A stretch of 64,000 bases of DNA from HGM04593 sp045646965 (lineage in GTDB: Bacteria > Bacteroidota > Bacteroidia > Bacteroidales > Bacteroidaceae). The stretch is taken from contig JAZRLR010000026.1 of NCBI GenBank assembly GCA_045646965.1, positions 1-64,000 of the forward strand, read 5' to 3'. The translations under genes and the position numbers were made by a program. Below are positions 26,298 through 35,184 of this stretch, one piece after another. A model generated the notes under the pieces. The model saw nothing but the letters and a program-made list of their open reading frames with translations, made no database searches and had not been told where the DNA came from. Position 1 is the stretch's first letter; the number at the start of each line of letters is the position of its first letter.

Positions 26298-27371
26298 TTA
26301 CTTCATAATCTCGGCGATGAAAGCCTGCATCTCGGGCTGTGCTGCCTCAACGCTCTGCAACAGCTTGAACTGTGCTTTTGAACGAACGAGATTGTGCTCG
26401 GCATACTGTGTCTTGTAGTATGTATCGCCGTTGATATAGTCGGCCAAGAAACGTACTGTCTGCATATAGGGGAAGAGAGCAGCTGCATAGGGAAGGTTCT
26501 CAACCTCGATGGGTGTGATGAACGCTGCAGCCGATTTCAAATAGCCCTTTGCAAAAGACTTAAAGATCTCCATATTGAAGTTTACGTTGTCGAGGTCTTT
26601 ATCGTCCTCTTTACCGGTGTTTGCAGCCGAGCGCAAGTAGTCACCGAAGTCAGAGAAGATGAAGTTGGGCATCACTGTATCGAGGTCGATTACGCACAAC
26701 ACGTTGCCCTCTTTGTCGAAGAGGATATTATCAACCTTTGTATCGCAGTGACAGATGCGTTTGGGGAGCTTGCCCTCGCGATAGAGACGCTCACCTTTGC
26801 ACATTTCCTCGGCACGTTTCTCGAGCTCGTCTACAAGCCACTGTACCTCGGCAAGACGACCTGCTTTATTCTCGGCCACAGCCTCACGAAGCTGACGGAG
26901 ACGGAACTCCATATTGTGGAAATCCTTGATTGTCTCGCCCAGCTGCACAGGGATGTCGGCAAGCATAGCCTGGAAGTTACCGAATGTCTCACCTACGATG
27001 TAAGAGGTCTCGGGTGTTACGGCTGTCATAGACTCTGTATCGGGGATAAACTCCATAACTCGCCAGTATTTCTCACCGTCGAAATAGTAGTATTTACCAT
27101 CTTTGGCGGGAACGAATTTAAGCACTTTTCGGCTGATATCCTCGGCGCCAGCGGCCTCAAGCTTGCCGTGAATGTGATTTGTTACGGCAACGATATTGCC
27201 CATAAGCATATCTACATCGGGGAAGATGGCGTTGTTTACGTGCTGGAGCACATAGTCGGGAGCATCGCCCTCGGTTTTTACACGGTAAGTGGTGTTGATA
27301 AGACCATTGCCCAAGGGAGCAACCTCAATTACATTACCTTTAATCTCGAATTGAGAAACAATTGTGTTCAT
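26298..27371 (-). CDS. Aminoglycoside phosphotransferase-fold sugar kinase (NahK/MdsC-like)
   Basis: A 357-residue kinase of the APH/choline-kinase fold. The Brenner motif is HCDTKVDNILFD near residue 207, and the DFG-equivalent is CVIDLDTVMPNFIFSDFGD. The N-terminal part (NGLINTTYRVKTEGDAPDYV, then LQHVNNAIFPD) carries the nucleotide-binding loop. This family includes N-acetylhexosamine 1-kinase NahK and the Prevotella MdsC protein linked to mucin desulfation, so phosphorylation of GlcNAc/GalNAc from host glycans is plausible. Antibiotic resistance is unlikely. Its own promoter is at 27428-27460, and it sits downstream of iorB on the same strand. Confidence 0.82.
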   Translation of the reverse strand: MNTIVSQFEIKGNVIEVAPLGNGLINTTYRVKTEGDAPDYVLQHVNNAIFPDVDMLMGNIVAVTNHIHGKLEAAGAEDISRKVLKFVPAKDGKYYYFDGEKYWRVMEFIPDTESMTAVTPETSYIVGETFGNFQAMLADIPVQLGETIKDFHNMEFRLRQLREAVAENKAGRLAEVQWLVDELEKRAEEMCKGERLYREGKLPKRICHCDTKVDNILFDKEGNVLCVIDLDTVMPNFIFSDFGDYLRSAANTGKEDDKDLDNVNFNMEIFKSFAKGYLKSAAAFITPIEVENLPYAAALFPYMQTVRFLADYINGDTYYKTQYAEHNLVRSKAQFKLLQSVEAAQPEMQAFIAEIMK

Positions 27372-27427
27372 CGGAGTATTATTTAAATGGTTAATTTTCT
27401 ATAACAGCTATATGCCGCCTGTTTCTG

Positions 27428-27460
27428 CAAATATAATATTTTAAATCAAATGCGTGCAAA
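27428..27460 (-). promoter_or_regulatory. Putative promoter of the sugar kinase gene
   Basis: On the minus strand TTTG (27457-27460), 21 bases, TATATTTG (27428-27435), about 57 bases ahead of the ATG at 27371. Confidence 0.55.
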
Positions 27461-27470
27461 TTATGCAAAA

Positions 27471-28043
27471 TTATTTTGCATTCTCAAGGCCTATCGCAAG
27501 TGCCTTAATGTTCATATCCACAATTTCGGCACCTTTTGAGGCAAACACGGTGGCTACAGCTTTCTCGAGCAGTGAGTAGTCGAGGCCGAGTGCCTTTGAG
27601 GCTGCGCCGAGCAATATCATATTACCGCTCTTGCGCATATTGTTTGCCGCAGCGAGTCCCTCAACGTCTATCTGAATTACGTTGGGATATTTTGCGAGCT
27701 CTGCCTTGAGTGTCTCCACGGTGGGATAATCGGGCACGTTGGCAAAGAGGTTGTCCGAAGTTATTATCCAGCCGTCGGGTGAGAGGCAGGGTGTGTAACG
27801 CAGCGCCTCCATAGGCTCGAGCGAAATAATTACATCGGCTGTGCCGTCGGCAATGAGGTCGCAGTATATGGGCTCCGAGGAGATGCGAAGGCTCGACTCC
27901 ACACTGCCGCCGCGCTGGCTCATTCCGTGTATCTCGGCCTGTTTAATATAAAGTCCCTCGTTCATCACCGCCTCGCCGATGATGGTTGCAATGGAGAGGA
28001 TACCCTGTCCGCCTACTCCTGCTAAAATTATATCTTTTTTCAT
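27471..28043 (-). CDS. iorB: Indolepyruvate:ferredoxin oxidoreductase, beta subunit
   Basis: Gamma-type (POR-gamma-like) subunit of the enzyme that oxidatively decarboxylates indolepyruvate, phenylpyruvate and similar aryl-pyruvates to aryl-acyl-CoA while reducing ferredoxin. The 190-residue length is usual. Diagnostic sequence: MKKDIILAGVGGQGILSIAT at the start, then IHGMSQRGGSVESSLRIS, and SGNMILLGAASKALGL later. The ATG at 28043 lies 5 bases after the iorA stop at 28049, so the pair is translationally coupled. Confidence 0.95.
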   Translation of the reverse strand: MKKDIILAGVGGQGILSIATIIGEAVMNEGLYIKQAEIHGMSQRGGSVESSLRISSEPIYCDLIADGTADVIISLEPMEALRYTPCLSPDGWIITSDNLFANVPDYPTVETLKAELAKYPNVIQIDVEGLAAANNMRKSGNMILLGAASKALGLDYSLLEKAVATVFASKGAEIVDMNIKALAIGLENAK

Positions 28044-28048
28044 AGGAT

Positions 28049-29662
28049 TTATGCTTGATTGGCTTTTTTCTGTTTAAGTTTACGGTTCATTGTCTGAATA
28101 CACTCGCGACGGGGAATAATTACCGACACGCCGTTGTACTCAATCTCCTCGCGGATGATGCTGCAAAGTTCGTCGTGGTTCTTGGGAATGGGGAGCATAA
28201 CACGCAGGTGCTCGGGTTCCACGCCAAGGCCGAGACAGATAGACTCGATGCGGCCGGTACCTGCAGAGTCCTGTCCGCCGGTCATAGCAGTGGTGAGGTT
28301 ATCCGAAATTACCACGGTGATATTTGCTTTGCTGTTTATTGCGTCGAGCAAGCCTGTCATACCCGAGTGTGTGAAGGTGGAGTCGCCAATTACGGCAATG
28401 GCGGGGAAGAGGCCCGAATCGGCAGCACCCTTTGCCATAGTGATTGAAGCACCCATATCCACGCACGAAGATATGGTGCGGAAGGGAGGCAATGCACCCA
28501 AAGTGTAGCAACCGATGTCGCTGAATACTTTTGCATTGGGATACTCTTTAATCACATCGTTGAGCGCGGTATATACATCGCGGTGGCTGCATCCCTGACA
28601 CAATGCGGGGGGACGGGGCAACACAACCTCGCTCTTTGTATAAACGACCTTGCAGGGAAGACCGAAAGTAGCCTTCACACCGTCGGGAGTGAGCTCGCCG
28701 GTGCGGTTTACATCGCCCGAGAGACGACCTTTCACTGCCACGGGTGTGGCGAGAGTACCGCGCACCAGCTCCTCTACAACGGGTTGTCCCTCCTCGAGAA
28801 CTACAATCTCGTCACACATTGCGGCGAGCTCGTTTATAAGTTTCTTGGGTATGGGATACTGTGTAATCTTGAGCACGGGAAAATCGACCTTGCTCTCGAA
28901 TGCGTCCATAAGGTAGTTGTATGCGATACCGCAGGTGATGACACCCTTGGCATAGTGCTTGCCCTGCTGGGGAACGATGAGTTTGTTGTACTGCGATGCG
29001 CACGACAACTCCTCGAGGCCGATGAGCTGTGTTGTAACCTCTTTGTTACGACGTATGGCGTTGGCGGGCAAGAGCACCCAATCCTTTGCCTTTTGGGGGA
29101 ATGCCAGAGGATTCTCGTTGCGGGGCGTGTCGTCGATTTCCACTGCTGCACGAGAGTGTGCCATACGGGTTGTGACACGCATAAGCACGGGAAGTCCCTG
29201 CTGCTCCGAGAGGTCGAAAGCATATTTCATCATATCGTATGCCTCCTGCTGGTTCGAGGGCTCGAGCGAGGGAATCATAGCAAACTTTGCATAGAAACGA
29301 GAGTCCTGCTCGTTCTGCGACGAGTGCATAGAGGGGTCGTCGGCTACAAGCACCACGACACCGCCGTTCACGCCTGTCATAGCAGAGTTCACAAAGGGGT
29401 CGGCACACACGTTAAGACCTACGTGTTTCATACACACGAGGGCACGTTTGCCCACATACGACACGCCGAGAGCAGCCTCCATAGCTGTTTTCTCGTTTGT
29501 GCACCAGCGCGAATGAATGTTGCGCTCTTTGGTTATGGGGCACGACTGGATATATTCTGTTATCTCGGTTGAGGGAGTTCCGGGATAGGCATATACACCG
29601 CTTATACCGGCGTTCAATGCTCCCAGGGCTATCGCCTGGTCTCCTAAAAGTAGTTTTTTCAT
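28049..29662 (-). CDS. iorA: Indolepyruvate:ferredoxin oxidoreductase, alpha subunit (without ferredoxin tail)
   Basis: The alpha/thiamine-pyrophosphate subunit of aryl-pyruvate:ferredoxin oxidoreductase. The ATG at 29662 (MKKLLLGDQAIALGALNAGI) is chosen; the frame remains open 78 codons further but that stretch is non-homologous and overlaps the next gene. N-terminal core: SGVYAYPGTPSTEITEYI. TPP-binding part: GDSTFTHSGMTGLLDAI and ISDNLTTAMTGGQDSAGTG. The 537 residues end after PRRECIQTMNRKLKQKKANQA. The two-cluster ferredoxin domain that closes archaeal IorA proteins is not encoded, and the frame closes cleanly onto iorB, so this is a real end. Confidence 0.93.
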   Translation of the reverse strand: MKKLLLGDQAIALGALNAGISGVYAYPGTPSTEITEYIQSCPITKERNIHSRWCTNEKTAMEAALGVSYVGKRALVCMKHVGLNVCADPFVNSAMTGVNGGVVVLVADDPSMHSSQNEQDSRFYAKFAMIPSLEPSNQQEAYDMMKYAFDLSEQQGLPVLMRVTTRMAHSRAAVEIDDTPRNENPLAFPQKAKDWVLLPANAIRRNKEVTTQLIGLEELSCASQYNKLIVPQQGKHYAKGVITCGIAYNYLMDAFESKVDFPVLKITQYPIPKKLINELAAMCDEIVVLEEGQPVVEELVRGTLATPVAVKGRLSGDVNRTGELTPDGVKATFGLPCKVVYTKSEVVLPRPPALCQGCSHRDVYTALNDVIKEYPNAKVFSDIGCYTLGALPPFRTISSCVDMGASITMAKGAADSGLFPAIAVIGDSTFTHSGMTGLLDAINSKANITVVISDNLTTAMTGGQDSAGTGRIESICLGLGVEPEHLRVMLPIPKNHDELCSIIREEIEYNGVSVIIPRRECIQTMNRKLKQKKANQA

Positions 29663-29691
29663 TATATTATTTTTTGTTATAGTTTTACATT

Positions 29692-30447
29692 TTATAAAGC
29701 CTTGTCCTTGTGCAGAACGGGGTATGAGCGACGCAGTTTTTCCATCATTTCCCAGTGAAGCTCGGCTGTGGCTGTGCCCTGATAACGCGAGCGACAACGG
29801 GCAATCGTCTGCCCATAGGGGTTTATTATGGCGCTGTGTCCCACATAGGAGCCGTAGTCGTCGGCACCCACTCTGTTCGACGCCGCAACGTAGCACTGGT
29901 TTTCAATGGCACGGGCGCGTATGAGGGTGTCCCAGGCAAGCATACGGCTGGCGGGGAAATTGGCCGACACAAGCATAAGGTCGTAATCGCCGCAGTTGTG
30001 CAGGAAGATGGGGAAGCGTATGTCGTAGCAGATAGCAGGACGTATGCGCACTCCACGCCACTCCCAGATGACTTTTTTCTCACCTGCCACATACACTTTG
30101 TCCTCGCCGCTATACTCGAAGAGGTGGCACTTGTCATAGTATTGCACCGCGCCGTCGGGTGTCACAAAATACATACGATTGCGATACACGCCCTCGCTCT
30201 CACGCATCATAAGCGTGCCGGCCATAGCCGCGTCGTATTTCTTTGCCCAGCGTTTGAAGTTCTCAACCGTGAGGCCGTCGGGCTCCTCGGCTGTTCCTTG
30301 TGGTTCCATACAGAAACCTGTCGAGCACATTTCGGGGAAAAGATATATATCGGCCTTTTCGGCTTTTGCAAGCAGACTTTCCATCTGTTTGTTATTGGCC
30401 GCTACATCCTTCCAAATAATATTTTGCTGTATTATCGTTACTTTCAT
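29692..30447 (-). CDS. Nitrilase-family omega-amidase (YafV-like)
   Basis: A 251-residue carbon-nitrogen hydrolase. The catalytic triad can be read: Glu in DIYLFPEMCSTGF (near 40), Lys in YYDKCHLFEYSG (near 110) and Cys in PAICYDIRFP (near 145). The segment ARAIENQCYVAASNRVGADD is typical of the YafV/NIT2 group, which removes ammonia from alpha-ketoglutaramate and alpha-ketosuccinamate formed in transamination. It sits 29 bases upstream of iorA in the same direction, so it probably shares the transcript. That linkage with aryl-pyruvate metabolism is suggestive only. The start ATG is at 30447. Confidence 0.88.
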   Translation of the reverse strand: MKVTIIQQNIIWKDVAANNKQMESLLAKAEKADIYLFPEMCSTGFCMEPQGTAEEPDGLTVENFKRWAKKYDAAMAGTLMMRESEGVYRNRMYFVTPDGAVQYYDKCHLFEYSGEDKVYVAGEKKVIWEWRGVRIRPAICYDIRFPIFLHNCGDYDLMLVSANFPASRMLAWDTLIRARAIENQCYVAASNRVGADDYGSYVGHSAIINPYGQTIARCRSRYQGTATAELHWEMMEKLRRSYPVLHKDKAL

Positions 30448-30564
30448 TCTTTTTGACCTTTTTAATTATTGCAAAAGGCTGTGAATTGCAAAATTAAAAA
30501 CTTTTATCACAAACAGAGCAATGTTTATATATTTTTTTTAACCGGGACGGGCGGTTATTTTAAA

Positions 30565-30602
30565 AACCACATAAAAAACAAGCGCGAGCCTGCGCCCGCG
30601 CT
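30565..30602 (-). terminator. Putative terminator of the hydEGF-DUF5715 transcript
   Basis: On the minus strand, AGCGCG (30597-30602) pairs with CGCGCT (30581-30586) around a G+C-rich loop and runs into TGTTTTTTATG. It lies about 25 bases past the stop at 30626. Confidence 0.55.
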
Positions 30603-30625
30603 CTGTATAAAGCAGAAAAAGTGAA

Positions 30626-31300
30626 TTACTTGCGTGTGGTTATGTGAAAACAAGCCTGCTTCACTTCGTGTTTCACATAGCACCTGCCCTGTCGCTTGAG
30701 GTCGTACAAAACCTCGCCAAGCACAGCCTTAAGCTTTGCCTGCGACACCTCGGGCAGTTCCTCATCGACACGGTGAAAGCGTTTGTATGTAATATCGAAT
30801 GTTGTGCCATAGCAGTGAACCGAACGCTTCGATGCATTTACATTTCTCTTGGAGAGATTTTTCACATCGGCATCGGTGCGCAGCACCGACGACACCACAA
30901 TTTTATAAGGAGAAAAGTGGTGCATCACCAAAGAATCCTGAAAGCTCTCGCCTATCTCTTTGAGAAGAGCGGCGGCTTCGGGCACAAGGAGCGGCAGCGA
31001 GTGAGTCAGCTTGTCGAGTTTGTAGGCTTTGTCGTCGAGCAGACAGACAAGCTCACGCGTTGCGTCGGCAACATCTTCGCGTGACGCGAGCGGCTCTATA
31101 CCTATCTTGAGCGCAGCCGACAGATGCGTGTCGTTCATATCGTTGAAATCCTTGCGGTACTGCACATATCGAAGCCTGTGAGCCTTCTCGGGTTTCTCCA
31201 CACGAGGCTCGTAACGAGGCTCTGCATCGCCGCCACAGGCTGCAAGTATCGCAGACGTCGCAACGCCAAATATCAAATTTATTATTTTATTTCTATACAT
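30626..31300 (-). CDS. DUF5715-like lipoprotein, possible M15-type peptidase
   Basis: A 224-residue protein. The ATG at 31300 (MYRNKIINLIFG) gives a lipoprotein signal with lipobox LAAC at residue 22; an upstream TTG at 31318 overlaps the hydF stop and is less likely. The late segment SKRSVHCYGTTFDITYKRF has the SxHxxGxxxD spacing of M15/VanY-like metallopeptidases, which cut peptidoglycan stems. VSSVLRTDADVKNLSKRN precedes it like the core region of that fold. This is the DUF5715 family as far as I can tell. It follows hydF by 14 bases, at the end of the hydrogenase maturation operon. Peptidase activity is inference. Confidence 0.7.
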   Translation of the reverse strand: MYRNKIINLIFGVATSAILAACGGDAEPRYEPRVEKPEKAHRLRYVQYRKDFNDMNDTHLSAALKIGIEPLASREDVADATRELVCLLDDKAYKLDKLTHSLPLLVPEAAALLKEIGESFQDSLVMHHFSPYKIVVSSVLRTDADVKNLSKRNVNASKRSVHCYGTTFDITYKRFHRVDEELPEVSQAKLKAVLGEVLYDLKRQGRCYVKHEVKQACFHITTRK

Positions 31301-31314
31301 TATATTTTTTAATT

Positions 31315-32493
31315 TCAATATACTACTTTGTGCAAAATGCCGGTAAGTGCGGCTATGGCTATGCCGTAGTTTGTCATAGGCACACCCTGCGCCTTGGCCT
31401 GACGCAAGCGCGAGAGAACGTGACGGCGTGTAAACATACAGGCGCCACAGTGTATTATAAGATTATAAGGAGTGAGGTCGTCGGGGAAGTCGTTACCCGA
31501 AACTATGTCCACCGCAATGCCCTCGCCAAACCTCTTGCGCAAGAGCGCAGGCAGTTTCACACGCCCTATATCCTCGTTCTGCGGAATGTGCGAGCAGGCC
31601 TCTGCAATGAGGATGCGCGCACCCGCGCCAAGCGACAGAAGAGCATCGGCTCCGCTGCGGAAAGAGTCTATATCACCCTTGTGACGCGCCATAAGCACCG
31701 AAAAAGATGTCAGGCGGCTCTCGGCGGGGATTACAGCCTCCACCTGCTTGAAGACCTGTGAATCGGTTATAACCAGCGAGGGAGAGTTTTTCAGCGCCGC
31801 GAGCATCTGCGGTAGTTCCTCGGGGGCGCAGCAGAATGTGAGACAGTGCTTGTCGATAAGGTTGCGCAGAGTCTGCACCTGCGGCATAATGAGACGTCCC
31901 CTGGGTGCCTGCGCATCCTGCGGCATAACAAGCAGCACGGTGTCGCCCTTTTTCACAAGCGCGTGAGTTATATCCTCTATGTTATCGTCTTTCTTGTAGT
32001 ACGCCGCCATAAGGGCAAGTAACTTCTCCACCCCTTTGCCACTTTTCGCCGACACGGGCAGCACCTCACAGCCGAGCGCCTCGCTCCACTCTTTTGCGCC
32101 GTTCCGTTCATCGCATTTCGAAAGAATGTAGATTGTGGGTACATCGGCCTTTGCAAGCATAGCACGCCACTCTTTTTCGACCGCGATATCACCGGGGAGG
32201 CCCGACAGCACCACAATGGCAAGGTCGATGCGTGCGATAGCTTTGCGCGTGCTTTCCACACGCATAGCCCCAAGCTCGCCGCAGTCGTCGTAGCCCGCGG
32301 TGTCGCCAATTACGGCCGCACCTATCTGCGGCAGCTCGATATTCTTCCACACCACATCGGTGGTTGTGCCGGGGACATCGCTCACTATGGAGACCTGCTG
32401 CCCCGCCAGAGCGTTCACAAGCGAGGATTTACCCGCATTGCGACGGCCGAAGATACCTATGTGATAACGGTTTGAGCGTGCTGTAGCGTTCAT
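31315..32493 (-). CDS. hydF: [FeFe] hydrogenase maturation GTPase HydF
   Basis: Scaffold GTPase that assembles the 2Fe subcluster and delivers it to apo-hydrogenase. It has 392 residues. Walker A is GRRNAGKSSLVNAL near residue 17, switch II DTAGYDD near 61 and the NKxD-like motif SKCD near 130. Cluster ligands are CSH near 300 and the HCGAC motif (LIIHCGACMFTRRH) near 350, the HydF-specific pattern. It lies 12 bases downstream of hydG. All essential motifs are intact, matching the intact hydrogenase next door. Confidence 0.95.
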   Translation of the reverse strand: MNATARSNRYHIGIFGRRNAGKSSLVNALAGQQVSIVSDVPGTTTDVVWKNIELPQIGAAVIGDTAGYDDCGELGAMRVESTRKAIARIDLAIVVLSGLPGDIAVEKEWRAMLAKADVPTIYILSKCDERNGAKEWSEALGCEVLPVSAKSGKGVEKLLALMAAYYKKDDNIEDITHALVKKGDTVLLVMPQDAQAPRGRLIMPQVQTLRNLIDKHCLTFCCAPEELPQMLAALKNSPSLVITDSQVFKQVEAVIPAESRLTSFSVLMARHKGDIDSFRSGADALLSLGAGARILIAEACSHIPQNEDIGRVKLPALLRKRFGEGIAVDIVSGNDFPDDLTPYNLIIHCGACMFTRRHVLSRLRQAKAQGVPMTNYGIAIAALTGILHKVVY

Positions 32494-32506
32494 ATTTTTC
32501 CCTTGA

Positions 32507-33925
32507 TTAGAAATGAAAATCTCGTTTGCCGCTCTCTATCGCCTCGATATTCTTCTCGGCTATAGCGCGGGCTCTGTCGCTCGGAATAGTCTTGAGCAGA
32601 CGGGTTATCATAGCCTCGCCCTTTGCGCGTGTCTTCTCTGAAGCGTAATCCTTGAGATACTCTTTGAGGGTGAAGAGAGCGTTGGGCAGACAGCAGTTTG
32701 ATATCTGTCCGTTCTTGAGAAGTGTCATAAAACGGTCGCCTGTGCGTCCCTCGCGGTAGCAGGCTGTGCAGAAGCTGGGTATGTGGTCGAGGTCGAGAAG
32801 CCACCCCACCACCTCGTCGAGCGAGCGGTTGTCCGATATATCGAACTGCGCAGAGTTCTCCTCCTTGCTCTCCTCGGTCACATAGCCGCCCACGCTCGTA
32901 CGCGAGCCGCCGCTTATCTGCGAGATTCCAAGCTCAAGCAGTTTCTCGCGGCTCTGCACGCTCTCGCGTGTCGAAATAATCATACCCGTGTAGGGCACGG
33001 CGATGCGTATAACAGCCACGATGCGCTGGAAAATATCGTCGGGCACGGCGTTCTTGAAATCGCCGGTATCTATGTCGTCGGCCGGGCAGAGACGGGGCAC
33101 GCTTATAGTGTGCGGGCCCACGCCGTAGGTAGCCTCGAGGTGCTCGGCGTGCATAAGAAGCCCCACGAAGTCGTATCTATAAGTCTCGAGACCGTAGAGC
33201 ACACCTATGCCTACATCGTCTATGCCGCCCTGCATAGCGCGGTCCATCGCCTCGGTGTGGTAGGCGTAATCTTTTTTTGGGCCCGTGGGATGCAGCTGCT
33301 CGTAGTTGGTTTTGTTATATGTCTCCTGAAAAAGTATATATGTGCCGATGCCTGCATCCTTCAGGCGGCGATAATTCTCAACCGTAGTTGCTGCGATATT
33401 CACATTTACACGACGTATCGCACCGTTCTTGTGTTTTATGCTGTAAATTGTCTCAATGCTCTCAAGGATATACTCTATGGGATTCATAAGCGGGTGCTCG
33501 CCTGCTTCGAGGGCAAGACGTTTGTGCCCCATATCCTGCAAGGCAATAACCTCGGCGCGTATCTCCTCCTGCGAGAGTTTCTTGCGACGTATAGTTTTGT
33601 TTTTTGCGTGATAAGGGCAATAGACACAGCCGTTCACGCAATAGTTGGAAAGATAAAGCGGCGCAAACATAACGATGCGGTTACCATAGAAACGGTGCTT
33701 TATCTCGCGTGCAAGTGCATATATCTCTTCGAGCAGGTCGGGCTCGGAACATTCGAGCAGCACGGCCGCCTCGCGGTGTGTGAGACCTTTGCAGGCACGT
33801 CCCTTTTCTATTATTTCCTTTATTAATTCTCTGTTTCCAGCCTGCGCTGCCGCATAGGCAATGGTATCTTTAATCTCGCTGTCGCAGATAAATTCTTCGG
33901 CTTTTTGCGATTTCACGTTGTACAT
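32507..33925 (-). CDS. hydG: [FeFe] hydrogenase maturation radical SAM enzyme HydG
   Basis: Radical SAM tyrosine lyase that makes the CO and CN ligands of the H-cluster. It has 472 residues. The SAM cluster motif is CVNGCVYC (CX3CX2C) near residue 95. The second C-terminal cluster is CTACYREGRTGDRF followed 22 residues on by the Cys of ISNCCLPNALF, the CX2CX22C pattern of HydG. Further supporting regions: ISGGSRTSVGGY and RLCPADDIDTG. The ATG is at 33925. A hairpin in the gap to hydE (about 33940-33985) may attenuate read-through. Confidence 0.96.
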   Translation of the reverse strand: MYNVKSQKAEEFICDSEIKDTIAYAAAQAGNRELIKEIIEKGRACKGLTHREAAVLLECSEPDLLEEIYALAREIKHRFYGNRIVMFAPLYLSNYCVNGCVYCPYHAKNKTIRRKKLSQEEIRAEVIALQDMGHKRLALEAGEHPLMNPIEYILESIETIYSIKHKNGAIRRVNVNIAATTVENYRRLKDAGIGTYILFQETYNKTNYEQLHPTGPKKDYAYHTEAMDRAMQGGIDDVGIGVLYGLETYRYDFVGLLMHAEHLEATYGVGPHTISVPRLCPADDIDTGDFKNAVPDDIFQRIVAVIRIAVPYTGMIISTRESVQSREKLLELGISQISGGSRTSVGGYVTEESKEENSAQFDISDNRSLDEVVGWLLDLDHIPSFCTACYREGRTGDRFMTLLKNGQISNCCLPNALFTLKEYLKDYASEKTRAKGEAMITRLLKTIPSDRARAIAEKNIEAIESGKRDFHF

Positions 33926-33939
33926 AATCTTCTCTGTTT

Positions 33940-33985
33940 AAATCCCCTGTAAAAAATCCGCCGCGACGCTTTGCGTGCGGAGGTT
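33940..33985 (-). terminator. Possible attenuator between hydE and hydG
   Basis: On the minus strand a bulged stem (TCCGC and ACGC arms around TTT) is followed by GATTTTTTACAG, ahead of the hydG start. It looks like an intrinsic terminator or attenuator within the operon. Confidence 0.45.
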
Positions 33986-34045
33986 TCAAATTTGGTGCAA
34001 GTTACTGCTTTTTTTTGTAATAGGGAAAATTTGGTTCATTTTTTG

Positions 34046-35098
34046 TCACACGCTGTAATCGCCGCGTGCATAATCGATGTAATAACCTATCCCCTGTAGA
34101 CGCTGTGCGAGCTGTGAAAGCTGCTGCGCCGACTCGCTGCCGCTGCTTTTTTTATTGTCGTAAATTGAATATTTTGCTCTCACGTCAGCGGGTGAGAGAT
34201 TGGGCATAACCACATTTGCCCCCGAGAGAATTCCGCGTTCCATTCCGTCTGGCAGGAGGGTTGCAAGAGCCGTCGTCGCAGGAATCAAAGCACGAGGAAA
34301 GCGCAGACGCAGGAGCGAAATTATATAGAGCGTGAGCTCGGCGTTGCCTGCCTCACAGCTCGCAAAAGGAGTGCCCGCGGCGGGGATAAAAGGCCCCACC
34401 CCTATCATCTGCGGTTCGAGTTTTTGCAGAAAAACGAAGTCGTCGGCAAGATTATCCACAGTCTGCCCGGGAGAGCCGGTCATCATACCGCTACCCACCT
34501 GATAGCCAAGTTCTTTGAGCACAAAAAGCGAGGCGCGGCGAGCCTCACCGCTCATAGTACGCGGGTGCAGCGCCGCATAGTGTTTGTCGCAGGCCGTTTC
34601 GTGACGCAACAGGTAGCGCGCGGCTCCCGCCGCGCGAAAGGCCGCGTAGGCTTCGGGGCTTCTCTCGCCTACCGAGAGAGTTATCGCCTTGTCGGGAAAT
34701 TCGCGGTGTATGGCAGCCACAAGATTTTCGATGAAAGCATCGTTCTGTGCCACGTCTTCGCCGCCCTGCAACACAAAGGTATTAAAGCCCAGTTTGTCAC
34801 CCTCGCGGCAACAGGCGAGAACCTCGTCGTGCGAGAGACGGTAACGCGCCGCCGCCCGATTGGCCGCGCGCAGCCCGCAATAAAAGCAATTATTCTTGCA
34901 ATAGGAACTTATCTCTATGAGCCCGCGCACAAAAACACCAGTACCGAAATGCTCACGCGCAACGGCACGAGCGTGCTCCGCCACAAGAGAGCGCACCTCG
35001 TACTCCTTTATCGCAAGTAGCGTCACCCACTCGTCGTGCGAGAGATTTTCACCCGAAACGAGCCTCGCGACAAGCTGTAAAACCTCATTTTTACCCAT
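34046..35098 (-). CDS. hydE: [FeFe] hydrogenase maturation radical SAM enzyme HydE
   Basis: Radical SAM enzyme that builds the dithiomethylamine bridge of the H-cluster. It has about 350 residues from ATG 35098 (MGKNEVLQLVARLVSG); a GTG at 35128 would extend it by 10 basic residues and overlaps a promoter-like box. The SAM cluster motif is CKNNCFYCGLRAANR (CX3CX2C) near residue 53. The segments FVLQGGEDVAQND and SGMMTGSPGQTVDNLADDF are HydE-like. It is divergently transcribed from the hydrogenase gene; the 86-base gap must hold both promoters. Confidence 0.95.
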   Translation of the reverse strand: MGKNEVLQLVARLVSGENLSHDEWVTLLAIKEYEVRSLVAEHARAVAREHFGTGVFVRGLIEISSYCKNNCFYCGLRAANRAAARYRLSHDEVLACCREGDKLGFNTFVLQGGEDVAQNDAFIENLVAAIHREFPDKAITLSVGERSPEAYAAFRAAGAARYLLRHETACDKHYAALHPRTMSGEARRASLFVLKELGYQVGSGMMTGSPGQTVDNLADDFVFLQKLEPQMIGVGPFIPAAGTPFASCEAGNAELTLYIISLLRLRFPRALIPATTALATLLPDGMERGILSGANVVMPNLSPADVRAKYSIYDNKKSSGSESAQQLSQLAQRLQGIGYYIDYARGDYSV

Positions 35099-35127
35099 TT
35101 TTTTACTTTTATTGCGAAACAATGCCA

Positions 35128-35135
35128 CAAAAATA
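35128..35135 (-). promoter_or_regulatory. Putative -7 box of hydE
   Basis: TATTTTTG on the minus strand, 30 bases before the hydE ATG at 35098. No good TTTG box was found upstream, and none is clear for the divergent hydrogenase gene. Confidence 0.4.
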
Positions 35136-35184
35136 CAAGAAAGATTATTTTTTTAATTAATTTTACAGCAAATTTACAAAAACT

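Noticed and set aside
26298..27371. Aminoglycoside resistance gene
   Set aside because: The APH fold is shared with sugar and choline kinases; the sequence resembles NahK/MdsC-type proteins, not known resistance enzymes.
26394..27386. Open frame antisense to the sugar kinase
   Set aside because: Shadow frame; the APH-fold motifs are on the minus strand.
28583..29572. Long open frame on the plus strand across iorA (329 residues)
   Set aside because: Composition is low-complexity Cys/His/Leu/Val, typical of antisense shadows; iorA is certain on the other strand.
29663..29896. Upstream in-frame extension of iorA
   Set aside because: The 78 extra residues are unlike any IorA and overlap the 3' end of the nitrilase gene; MKKLLLGDQAIA is the natural start.
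32783..33826. Open frame antisense to hydG
   Set aside because: Shadow frame; HydG cluster motifs confirm the minus strand.
35099..35128. GTG start for hydE
   Set aside because: The extension overlaps a promoter-like box and adds basic residues with no family support.
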